Of a stretch of 7,824 nucleotides of DNA, positions 1 through 5,789 are shown one piece after another. A program made the translations under genes and the position numbers. The notes beneath the pieces were generated by a model. It made no database searches, was not told where the DNA came from, and saw only the letters and a list, made by a program, of their open reading frames with translations. Source of the DNA: JBOIBN01 sp050739575 (GTDB lineage: Bacteria > Pseudomonadota > Gammaproteobacteria > JAKDMP01); NCBI GenBank assembly GCA_050739575.1, contig JBOIBN010000090.1, positions 1 to 7,824 on the forward strand, in the 5' to 3' direction. Within the stretch, counting starts at the first letter, position 1, and each line of letters opens with the position of its first letter.

Positions 1-438
1 CATTTGATCAGATTTCAACGGGCGGCATTCGACCAGCACCCCGGTTTTGGCCGCCGCCTTCGCCCAGGCTGTGTTCGCCGTTTTGCGCTCGGCACCCGGC
101 GCCGTCACCAGTAACAAGGCATCTGGCGGCGGTGCGGCGGCATATTCGGTGAGTGCTCGGCTGCCGGTCTCATCGGTCTTGCCGTTGGGGAGCTTGAGAT
201 CGAGTAACTGCTTGTCGCCGAAGAGCGATCCCGTCGCGCCCTCGGCAGCAAGACGCCCCCAATCGAAACCGGATTCCACGAAAAGCGGTATGCGCGCGTT
301 GAAACCCGCCTTGCGGGCCGCGACGCGCACGGCGTCGGCCGCCTCGAAAGCAGTCAGCGGCTCCTCGCCGAGGATCACGTAGAGCGGTTCGAGCCCCGTC
401 GCAAGCGCCCTGGATAGCGCCGAGGCCGAGAGCTTCAA
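1..438 (-). CDS. holA: DNA polymerase III subunit delta (HolA), N-terminal 146 residues, cut by window edge
   Basis: HolA is the clamp-loader subunit that binds and opens the beta sliding clamp during replication, in the cytoplasm. The visible N-terminal part reads as the family does: a GLEPLYVILGEEPL stretch (residues 15-28) where the P-loop-like AAA+ fold starts, FDWGRL (58-63), and SLFGDKQLLDLKLPNG (71-86), which corresponds to the clamp-binding region. This is followed by a PPPDALLLVTAPGAERK segment near residue 110. The full family length is about 340 residues, so more than half lies beyond position 1. I chose the TTG at 438-436 because family similarity begins there and the frame is closed by a stop at 456-454; no in-frame ATG or GTG fits. 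No Shine-Dalgarno sequence precedes this TTG. Translation may be coupled to the small ORF ending four bases upstream. The usual upstream partner, lptE, is not intact here. Confidence 0.85.
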   Translation of the reverse strand, partial: MKLSASALSRALATGLEPLYVILGEEPLTAFEAADAVRVAARKAGFNARIPLFVESGFDWGRLAAEGATGSLFGDKQLLDLKLPNGKTDETGSRALTEYAAAPPPDALLLVTAPGAERKTANTAWAKAAAKTGVLVECRPLKSDQM

Positions 439-442
439 ACGG

Positions 443-526
443 TCAAAGGCCGATCAGACTGCATGCCAGCATGATAGCCCATCTTCGCCCGATTGCCGCA
501 AGCGGGCACAGTAGCTTCACCGTCAT
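443..526 (-). CDS. 27-residue signal-like small ORF just upstream of holA; possible lptE remnant or leader peptide
   Basis: An ATG at 526-524 follows a good ribosome binding site, GAGGAG at 540-535, with an eight-base gap. The ORF ends in TGA at 445-443, only four bases before the TTG of holA. The peptide starts MTVKLLCPLAAIG, then has two arginines, and ends in a hydrophobic run RRWAIMLACSLIGL. That resembles the start of a lipoprotein signal such as that of LptE, which normally precedes holA, but the ORF stops where the lipobox and mature protein should follow. It may be a degenerate lptE start, or a leader whose translation delivers ribosomes to the weak holA start. It could also be chance. 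No protein homology can be established at this length. Confidence 0.35.
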   Translation of the reverse strand: MTVKLLCPLAAIGRRWAIMLACSLIGL

Positions 527-627
527 CCTCTTTGCTCCTCATGCGTCGCCCCTTCACGGCGCTGGGGCAGCCAACAGCCTGCTAGGATTTGAAATCTTGG
601 GTTGTATCCTTTCCGCATTCCTTACAT

Positions 628-644
628 TTCGTAGTGGAGCCGCC
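628..644 (+). promoter_or_regulatory. Conserved 5' leader and ribosome binding site of the first regulator gene
   Basis: The last 17 bases before the ATG are almost the same as those before the second regulator gene (4492-4509), including the weak GGAG (636-639) and the GCCGCC just before the start. Conservation up to the ATG, and its loss further upstream, supports the start at 645 rather than the longer open frame from 471. No convincing -35/-10 pair is visible in 527-627. The stretch holds only a short palindrome GATTTGAAATC at 586-596. Confidence 0.5.
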
Positions 645-1691
645 ATGACCACGCAACGAACCGGGGCCGCCGAGACGCGGCCGCTCGATATCCTGGGCAT
701 CAGCGAAGCGGAGGAGCACGTCTACAGTTGGTTACTCGCACATTCCGGTGCGACGGTGCCGGAAATTGCTCAGGCGCTGAAGTTGACGCCGGGCAAGGCG
801 CAACGACTATTGGATTCGATCGAAGCCAAGGGGCTGACGACGCACTCTCCTGAGCGTCCGCGCCGCTATATACCCACCTCACCGGACATCACTATGGAAG
901 CGCTGATCCTCCAGCGTCAGAATGACTTGCAACGCGCCCGCGGGGCGGTCCAGGCATTGCACGAGCAGGCTGCGGCGACGCAACACCGTGGCGAGCGGGA
1001 GCAGATGGTCGAGTTGATTACCAGTCCTGTAAGCGAACGCCAGCTATTCGAACAAATGCAGCTCACTGCTCAGCGGGAGATTATCGCCATGACTCGCCCG
1101 CCGGTGTTGATTTCGCGACTGGACGTGCCGTATGAACAAGACCAGAAACACCAAAGAATGGCTCAAACAAAGGGGGTGCACTATCGAAGCATTGTGGATC
1201 AAAACTTCCTGTCATTACCCGGTGCCGTTGCCAGAGTTCGCCAAGACATAGCGTCCGGCGAAGGAATCCGCGTACTCCCCACCCTGCCGAACAAGATCAT
1301 GATTAGCGATCGCCGGATTGCCCTTATTCCTCTAAACTTGCATCAGGCAGGTAGCCCGGTGTTGCTGGTCCGATCCTCAGCGTTGCTCGATGCCCTCTGT
1401 GCCTTGTTTGAAGTGCTGTGGGAACAGGCTGCACCTATTTCCATCACCACAGAAGGGCTTATAAAAACCGGTGCACCATCCGCATTACTCTCCCGGGAGG
1501 GTGAAAAGCTGGTATCACTGCTGGCGGCCGGCCTGAACGACAAAAGACTCGCTCAGGAAATGGATATTTCCACAGCCACCCTGACCCGGCGCGTGTCGGA
1601 AATCATGAAGGCATTTCATGCCCGCACCCGTTTCCAGCTCGGCTGGCTCGCCCACAAACGCCTGTCCGGCGCCCTGTCCGATAAGTCATAA
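645..1691 (+). CDS. TrmB-type winged-helix / LuxR-type HTH transcriptional regulator, copy 1
   Basis: This is a predicted DNA-binding regulator of 348 residues. Residues 15-80 form a TrmB-like winged helix (GATVPEIAQALKLTPGKAQRL, then the wing ending ERPRRYIP). Residues 82-118 are helical and probably coiled coil. Residues 119-265 resemble the phospholipase-D-like sensor domain seen in TrmB/LuxR fusion proteins, with TRPPVLISRLDVP, GVHYRSIVD, LPGAVARVR, DRRIALIPL and LLVRSSALLDALCALFE, but no HKD catalytic motif. Residues 283-338 are a LuxR-type HTH (LLAAGLNDKRLAQEMDISTATLTRRVSEIMKAF, ending ARTRFQLGWLA), written here only in pieces: recognition helix around STATLTRRVSEI. The start at 645 matches the paralogue at 4510 residue for residue. 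The secreted propeller gene follows 205 bases downstream on the same strand and is the likely target. The effector ligand is unknown. No obvious terminator follows the stop. Confidence 0.8.
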   Translation: MTTQRTGAAETRPLDILGISEAEEHVYSWLLAHSGATVPEIAQALKLTPGKAQRLLDSIEAKGLTTHSPERPRRYIPTSPDITMEALILQRQNDLQRARGAVQALHEQAAATQHRGEREQMVELITSPVSERQLFEQMQLTAQREIIAMTRPPVLISRLDVPYEQDQKHQRMAQTKGVHYRSIVDQNFLSLPGAVARVRQDIASGEGIRVLPTLPNKIMISDRRIALIPLNLHQAGSPVLLVRSSALLDALCALFEVLWEQAAPISITTEGLIKTGAPSALLSREGEKLVSLLAAGLNDKRLAQEMDISTATLTRRVSEIMKAFHARTRFQLGWLAHKRLSGALSDKS

Positions 1692-1779
1692 ACCCGTCCC
1701 AAGAGGCAACACCCATCTCCCTCTGGGGATCGGCAGGAGTGAGGGGGCGAAGCAGTCGCAACGTCGTGGTATCGGCGGT

Positions 1780-1809
1780 GTTTTGATTAACTTAAATCAC
1801 GATCAAAAC
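1780..1809. promoter_or_regulatory. Inverted repeat GTTTTGAT-14-ATCAAAAC, candidate operator of the first propeller gene
   Basis: Perfect eight-base arms lie at 1780-1787 and 1802-1809, separated by 14 AT-rich bases. Centre-to-centre spacing of the arms is 22 bases, about two helical turns, which suits a dimeric regulator. It sits at the edge of the AT-rich patch in the 205-base gap between regulator 1 and the propeller gene. The arm sequence GTTTTGAT also occurs once upstream of the second propeller gene (5624-5631). Assignment to the TrmB/LuxR regulator is inference. Confidence 0.4.
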
Positions 1810-1826
1810 AAATCAAAAAAATTAGC

Positions 1827-1832
1827 TACTAT
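1827..1832 (+). promoter_or_regulatory. Possible -10 element (TACTAT) of the first propeller gene
   Basis: TACTAT matches four of six positions of the sigma-70 -10 consensus and lies 64 bases before the start codon. The place where the -35 box should be (about 1804-1809) holds CAAAAC, a poor match, and overlaps the right arm of the inverted repeat. A weak -35 under an operator arm would suit an activator-dependent promoter, but this is a weak call. Confidence 0.25.
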
Positions 1833-1896
1833 TCAAAGGCACGAGTTTCATTGAGAACGAGTACTCACTAAATCAACTTCGCTCAGGAGATCACTC

Positions 1897-4353
1897 ATGA
1901 GAATTTTTTCTTACTCGATATCGGCCTTGTTGTTGTTAATCGCCAGCCTTTGCGTGCCGGCAGTGGGGCATGCTTCCGCTGCCAACTCTGCAAACCCCGG
2001 TGCAAATCCGGTTCTGCGCGGCACGGCACTACCTGCCGCCCTGCGGCCGGTGCTCTATAAGACGCTCGCGAAGGACGCGGGCGCCGCTTATAGCGTCAAT
2101 GCCAGCGGCTGCGCGACGCTGCCACGGCAAAAGCTCACCGCCTGCTTTAACGGCAGCGGCGTGCACTTCTCGGGTGCGGACTCGCCGCTGGCATTGCATC
2201 TGATAGCTTGGGGACGCGCCGGCCACCTCGATGCCGTAAAGACGGTGAAGCCAGCGATCGCGGGCAATCGGGTGAGCTACGCGCACGGCAATCTCAGCGC
2301 ATGGTGGCGGGTGCTGCCGGTCGGCTTCGAGCAGGGCTTTACGGTCTCGAAGCCGCCAAAGGGAAACGGTGAACTTACTTTGGCCCTGTCCGCCGGCGGC
2401 ATGGCCAAAGAACACAACGGCACGCTCGCTTGGGGGAAGCTGCGCTACGGCCAACTCGTCGTCACCGACGCGAAGGGCAAAGTCATCCCGGCGACGTTAA
2501 AGAGCCAGGGCGAGCGCATTCTGATTGCCGTGAACGACGCGCACGCCGTCTATCCGCTGACCGTGGATCCGTTGGTATGGCTGGAACAGAAAGTCACTTC
2601 TAACGACGGCGCAGCGGGCGATCAATTCGGCATCTCGGTTGCCGTTTCCGGCACGACCGCCATCGTCGGTGCAAATATAGCGACCATCAACGGCAATATG
2701 TGGCAGGGCGCGGCCTATGTGTTCAGCGAGTCAAATGGCGTCTGGAGTCAGGCGGCCAAACTCACGGCGAGCGATGGCGCGGCGTACGACACCTTCGGTG
2801 ACGCGGTCGCCGTTTCGGGCACGACCGCCCTCGTCGGTGCAGACGGCCATAACGGAGACCAAGGCGCGGCCTATGTGTTTAGCGAGTCGGGCGGCACCTG
2901 GAGCCAGACGGCCGAACTCACCGCCAGCGACGGCACAGCGGGCGTCTTGTTTGGCTACTCGGTCGCCCTCGACGGCACGACCGCCCTCGTCGGCGCGCCT
3001 GATGAGACCGTCAACGGCAATGCCAGTCAAGGCGCGGCCTATGTGTTCGGCGAATCGGGCGGCACCTGGAGCCAGACGGCCGAACTCACCGCCAGCGACG
3101 GCGCGTTTGGCGACGACCTCGGCTTCTCGGTCGCCCTCGCCGGCAATACCGCCATCGTTGGCGCGGCGTACAAGAACTTTGCACAGGGCGCGGCCTATGT
3201 ATTCGGCGAATCGGGCGGCACTTGGAGCCAGATATCGAAGCTTACCGCGAGCGACGGCGCGGCGGGCGACGTGTTCGGCGCTTCGGTCGTCGTTTCCGGC
3301 ACGACTGCCCTCGTCGGCGCGCCTGATGCGGCCGTCAACGACAATGCCAGTCAAGGCGCGGCCTATGTGTTCGGCGAATCGGGCGGCACCTGGAGCCAGA
3401 CGCAGAAACTCACTGCGAACGACGGCGCGGCGAGCGCCATGTTCGGCAACGCGGTCGCTCTTTCCGGCACGACCGCCCTCATCGGTGCACCCGGCGTGAT
3501 CATCAACGGCAATACCCACCAGGGGGGGGCCTATGTGTTCGGCAACTCGGGCGGTACTTGGAGCCAGACGCAGAAGCTCACTGCGAGCGACGGTGCTATG
3601 GGGGCCTGGCTCGGCTACTCGGTCGCCCTCGACGGCACCACCGCCCTTGCTGGCGCGTGGGGTGCGAAGGTCAGCGGCAACTCCGCGCAGGGCGCGGCCT
3701 ACTTTGAAGGTGGGAGCGATCTGGGCTTGGCCGTGAGTGCACCGCAGACGGTGGGGCAGGGTCAACAGTACGTCAGCCAGACGATTGCGACCAACAACGC
3801 AACCGCGGCCTCCCCCGCGGTGGCGGTGACGGTAGCAGTACCGGCGGCGGCGAGCTTCGTCTCGGCGAGCGCGAGCCAGGGTAGTTGCAGCGAAACTTCG
3901 GGTGTCGTGACCTGTGACTTTGGTCAAATCAATGGTAATGCCGGCACGGCCACGGCCAATGTGACGCTCAAGGCCACGGGCAGCCCCGGCACCACGATCG
4001 ACAACACAGCAAGTGTGGCCTTGGCGCAGCCGCCCTTGACGGCGAGCGCCCCGACCCAGATCGGCCAGGCGGGGTGTCCGGACGGCTATACCACCTACAG
4101 TGGCACGCTGGGGCCGAATGCCACGCAGCGTTCCCCGAGCTACGAGGCGCCGGCGGGCATGGAGAATGCGATCCTGATGGCCCCCGCGGGCTTCAAGCTC
4201 TATGGGCGGGTGGACAGTGCGAACTACGGCCAGTGGCAGCAGGGCTTTACCGGTACCGAGGTACACCGCTGGGGTCCGACGGGCACTTACAGCTGGGGGG
4301 TGAAGGCGAATGAGAGTGGCGGCGCCTACACCTTCTGCCTCCAGCATCCATGA
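1897..4353 (+). CDS. Secreted FG-GAP/integrin-alpha-like seven-bladed beta-propeller protein with DUF11-like domain, copy 1
   Basis: An 818-residue exported protein of unknown role, probably cell-surface or extracellular. Residues 1-28 are a Sec signal peptide (hydrophobic ISALLLLIASLCVPAVG, cleavage near GHA-SA). Residues 30-231 form a conserved N-terminal domain ending in YPLTVDPLVWLEQ, a junction known from other bacterial FG-GAP repeat proteins. Residues 232-608 hold seven repeats of about 54 residues (DGAAGDxFG, then SGTTALVGA, then QGAAYVFGESGGTWSQ), which predicts a closed seven-bladed propeller. Residues 609-720 resemble a DUF11 (TIGR01451) beta-sandwich. Residues 727-818 form a C-terminal domain I do not recognise. 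Cysteines outside the signal come in pairs: 72/83, 664/673 and 727/814, consistent with disulfides outside the cytoplasm. The start is fixed by AGGAG at 1885-1889, seven bases upstream. Integrin-type DxDxDG calcium loops are absent. Likely functions are adhesion or ligand binding, but this is inference. Confidence 0.85.
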   Translation: MRIFSYSISALLLLIASLCVPAVGHASAANSANPGANPVLRGTALPAALRPVLYKTLAKDAGAAYSVNASGCATLPRQKLTACFNGSGVHFSGADSPLALHLIAWGRAGHLDAVKTVKPAIAGNRVSYAHGNLSAWWRVLPVGFEQGFTVSKPPKGNGELTLALSAGGMAKEHNGTLAWGKLRYGQLVVTDAKGKVIPATLKSQGERILIAVNDAHAVYPLTVDPLVWLEQKVTSNDGAAGDQFGISVAVSGTTAIVGANIATINGNMWQGAAYVFSESNGVWSQAAKLTASDGAAYDTFGDAVAVSGTTALVGADGHNGDQGAAYVFSESGGTWSQTAELTASDGTAGVLFGYSVALDGTTALVGAPDETVNGNASQGAAYVFGESGGTWSQTAELTASDGAFGDDLGFSVALAGNTAIVGAAYKNFAQGAAYVFGESGGTWSQISKLTASDGAAGDVFGASVVVSGTTALVGAPDAAVNDNASQGAAYVFGESGGTWSQTQKLTANDGAASAMFGNAVALSGTTALIGAPGVIINGNTHQGGAYVFGNSGGTWSQTQKLTASDGAMGAWLGYSVALDGTTALAGAWGAKVSGNSAQGAAYFEGGSDLGLAVSAPQTVGQGQQYVSQTIATNNATAASPAVAVTVAVPAAASFVSASASQGSCSETSGVVTCDFGQINGNAGTATANVTLKATGSPGTTIDNTASVALAQPPLTASAPTQIGQAGCPDGYTTYSGTLGPNATQRSPSYEAPAGMENAILMAPAGFKLYGRVDSANYGQWQQGFTGTEVHRWGPTGTYSWGVKANESGGAYTFCLQHP
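2887..3102 (+). repeat. Identical 48-base direct repeats at 2887-2934 and 3055-3102
   Basis: The two copies span the boundaries between repeats 2/3 and 3/4 of the propeller and are identical over 48 bases, 168 bases (56 codons) apart. Identity at third codon positions indicates recent duplication or gene conversion between blades, not only protein-level constraint. Confidence 0.8.
3018..3402 (+). repeat. Identical 61-base direct repeats at 3018-3078 and 3342-3402
   Basis: The two copies lie in repeats 3 and 5, 324 bases (108 codons, two blades) apart, and are identical over 61 bases. The flanking sequence upstream is also close, with scattered differences (GCGCGCCTGATG is shared). This is consistent with a two-blade duplication or later conversion inside the gene. 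Confidence 0.8.
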
Positions 4354-4392
4354 GCGGATAACAAGCTGCTGTAAGCCTCAACCACTCTTTAC

Positions 4393-4425
4393 GGCCCCGC
4401 GACAGCAATGCCGCGGGGCCTTTTT
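4393..4425 (+). terminator. Rho-independent terminator after the first propeller gene
   Basis: The arms GGCCCCGCG (4393-4401) and CGCGGGGCC (4412-4420) pair perfectly over nine bases around a ten-base loop, followed at once by TTTTT (4421-4425). It lies 40 bases after the stop codon and separates the first cassette from the second regulator gene. Confidence 0.9.
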
Positions 4426-4448
4426 GTGTGGCAGCAAACGCGGGCCGG

Positions 4449-4509
4449 CTGGCAATAATGGGGGGCAGCAATTATCTTGTAACGGCTGCACTTCATAGTC
4501 GGAGCCGCC
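4449..4509 (+). promoter_or_regulatory. Weak candidate promoter and conserved leader of the second regulator gene
   Basis: CTGGCA (4449-4454) and TATCTT (4473-4478) are spaced by 18 bases and each match four of six consensus positions, so the promoter is weak at best. The 18 bases before the ATG (4492-4509) nearly repeat the leader of the first regulator gene, with GGAG at 4501-4504 five bases before the start. Because a strong terminator lies just upstream, this regulator needs its own promoter in this gap. Confidence 0.35.
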
Positions 4510-5553
4510 ATGACCACACAACGAACCGGAGTCGCCGAGGCGCGACCGCTCGACATCTTGGGCATTAGCGAAGCGGAGGAGCGCGCCTACCGCTGGTTGT
4601 TGACCCATTACGGAGCGACTGTGCCGGAGCTTACCCAGGCGCTGGGGCTGACGCCGGGCAAGACTCAGCGGCTGCTCGACTTGATCGAGGGCAAGGGATT
4701 GGCCACACATGCACCGGAACGGCCGCGCCGCTATATCCCCGCCTCCCCGGACATTGCCCTGAAGGCGCTCTCACTCCGGCGACAGGAGGAATTGCAATGT
4801 GCAGACGGCGTGATTCAGGAATTACAGGAACAGGCGGCAACTCAACGGGCCACTAAACAGGAGCAGATGGTCGAGTTAATCACCAGTCATGAGGCTGAGC
4901 GACAAATTATCGACCAGATAGCCCGGACGGCCAAGCAGGAGGTCGTCATCCTCACCCGACCGCCGGTTCGGGTTACCCGGCTGGACGTGCCGCACGAGCA
5001 GGATCAGCACCACCAACATGAAGCGCAGGCCAGGGGGGTGCGTTTCCGCAGCATAGTGGATGCGGAGTTTCTGGCCTTGCCGGGTGCCGTCGCTCGCGTT
5101 CGCGCAGACATAAAGGCGGCTGAGGAGGTCAGGGTTTTCCCCTACTTGCCGTTTAAGTTGATTCTCGCCGATCATCGTATTGCAATTATTCCTTTGAGCC
5201 TGGAGCAGCGGGAAAGCCCATCGCTGTTGGTCCGCTCTTCGGCGTTACTTGATGCCCTCTATGCGCTGTTTGAAATTCTGTGGGAACGCGCAGTCCCAAT
5301 TTTATTTACATCCGAAGGGACGCCGGAAAGCCGTGACTCTGAATCCAGTCTTCCCGAAGAGGTGGAAGACTTGATTTCACTGATGGCCGCAGGACTGAAT
5401 GATAAAAAAATAGCTTATGAACTGAAGATATCGGGAAGCACGCTCAAACGCCGTATTTCCGAAGTTATGAAGGCATTTAACGCCAGTACGCGATTTCAAC
5501 TGGGCCGGTTAACTGCCGGGCCAGTGTCGAATCGCATCAATGATTCAAAGTAA
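4510..5553 (+). CDS. TrmB-type winged-helix / LuxR-type HTH transcriptional regulator, copy 2
   Basis: A 347-residue paralogue of the regulator at 645, alignable end to end with very few gaps and, by eye, roughly six in ten residues identical. The N-terminal winged helix (15-80) is the best conserved part. The helical linker is 82-117, the phospholipase-D-like sensor domain 118-264 (TRPPVRVTRLDVP, GVRFRSIVD, LPGAVARVR, LLVRSSALLDALYALFE), and the LuxR-type HTH about 282-335 (LMAAGLNDKKIAYELKISGS, then TLKRRISEVMKAF). The LuxR recognition helix differs from copy 1 at a few positions (SGSTLKRRISEV against STATLTRRVSEI), which could change operator choice. A histidine-rich loop, HEQDQHHQHE (162-171), is present only in this copy. 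The next gene is the second propeller gene, 236 bases downstream, with a large palindrome in the gap. No T-rich terminator follows the stop. The effector is unknown. Confidence 0.8.
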   Translation: MTTQRTGVAEARPLDILGISEAEERAYRWLLTHYGATVPELTQALGLTPGKTQRLLDLIEGKGLATHAPERPRRYIPASPDIALKALSLRRQEELQCADGVIQELQEQAATQRATKQEQMVELITSHEAERQIIDQIARTAKQEVVILTRPPVRVTRLDVPHEQDQHHQHEAQARGVRFRSIVDAEFLALPGAVARVRADIKAAEEVRVFPYLPFKLILADHRIAIIPLSLEQRESPSLLVRSSALLDALYALFEILWERAVPILFTSEGTPESRDSESSLPEEVEDLISLMAAGLNDKKIAYELKISGSTLKRRISEVMKAFNASTRFQLGRLTAGPVSNRINDSK

Positions 5554-5649
5554 GGTTTGCCGCCAAAAGCAGAATTCGATATCGCCTTTGTTAAATCCGT
5601 TGATGCCGGAGTTGTATTTTGGGGTTTTGATAGGCATCCGCTCTAAACG

Positions 5650-5689
5650 ATTTTGGCCTATTTTGGCTATGAGCCAAATAGGCCAAAAT
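5650..5689. promoter_or_regulatory. Large four-half-site palindrome, candidate operator upstream of the second propeller promoter
   Basis: The left arm ATTTTGGCCTATTTTGGCT (5650-5668) and right arm AGCCAAATAGGCCAAAAT (5672-5689) pair along their whole length apart from one extra T, with ATG between them. Each arm contains two copies of TTTTGGC or its complement GCCAAA(A), spaced nine to ten bases apart, so four half-sites fall on about one face of the helix. The centre, near 5670, is roughly 61 bases upstream of the predicted transcription start, a classic position for an activator contacting RNA polymerase from upstream. A TATTTTGG copy also occurs at about 5615. The T-run after it is too short for a good terminator. 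Confidence 0.6.
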
Positions 5690-5694
5690 TTCTA

Positions 5695-5724
5695 TTGAAA
5701 GCTCCCCCGTCAAGTGGCTATACT
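5695..5724 (+). promoter_or_regulatory. Sigma-70-type promoter of the second propeller gene
   Basis: TTGAAA (5695-5700) and TATACT (5719-5724) are separated by 18 bases; each is close to consensus. Transcription should start near 5731, giving an untranslated leader of about 59 bases. The palindrome at 5650-5689 ends five bases before the -35 box. Confidence 0.65.
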
Positions 5725-5789
5725 GACTTTAGTGGGTTTTTTCAAGCGGCAAAGTGATTTTTAACCATTCTACAAGAGGGCTTAAGACC

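Larger units (their letters stand above)
2590..3720 (+). repeat. Seven tandem FG-GAP-like coding repeats, about 54 codons each
   Basis: Each unit starts with (K/E)LTASDGA, continues with an FG or LG motif and a (V/I)A(V/L)SGTTA(L/I)VGA strand, and ends with QGAAYVFGESGGTWSQ. Counting starts of the ASDG or equivalent motif gives seven units between codons 232 and 608. The last unit ends in AAYFEGGSD, without the GGTWSQ tail. Units differ mainly in the loop after VGA, which is long (xxxVNGNASQG) in units 1, 3, 5, 6 and 7 and short in units 2 and 4. Confidence 0.85.

Noticed and set aside
47..382. Plus-strand open frame of 111 codons
   Set aside because: It overlaps holA in the opposite direction; the minus strand gives a clear HolA sequence.
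471..644. N-terminal extension of the first regulator by 58 residues
   Set aside because: The paralogue starts at the position equivalent to 645, and both have the same leader and ribosome binding site directly before that ATG. The extension also overlaps the holA upstream region.
1859..1866. Palindrome GAGTACTC in the leader of the first propeller gene
   Set aside because: It is short, lies between the possible -10 and the ribosome binding site, and has no counterpart in the second cassette.
2590..3720. Repeat array as a CRISPR or other non-coding repeat
   Set aside because: The repeats are in one frame, encode a conserved 54-residue unit and have no short identical repeat with unique spacers.
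2731..4347. A 538-codon open frame on the minus strand
   Set aside because: It lies antisense to the propeller gene. GC-rich tandem repeats keep the frame open repeatedly; the product is arginine-rich, has no recognisable domain, and lacks a ribosome binding site in a sensible position.
4351..4364. TGAGCGGATAACAA, identical to 14 bases of the lac operator
   Set aside because: It overlaps the stop codon, lacks the rest of the symmetric operator, and there is no lac gene nearby. Coincidence is most likely; vector contamination is unlikely because both sides are continuous native sequence.
5650..5689. Palindrome as a terminator for the second regulator gene
   Set aside because: The stem is AT-rich and followed only by TTTCT. 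The ordered internal half-sites and the position before a promoter fit an operator better, although weak termination is not excluded.
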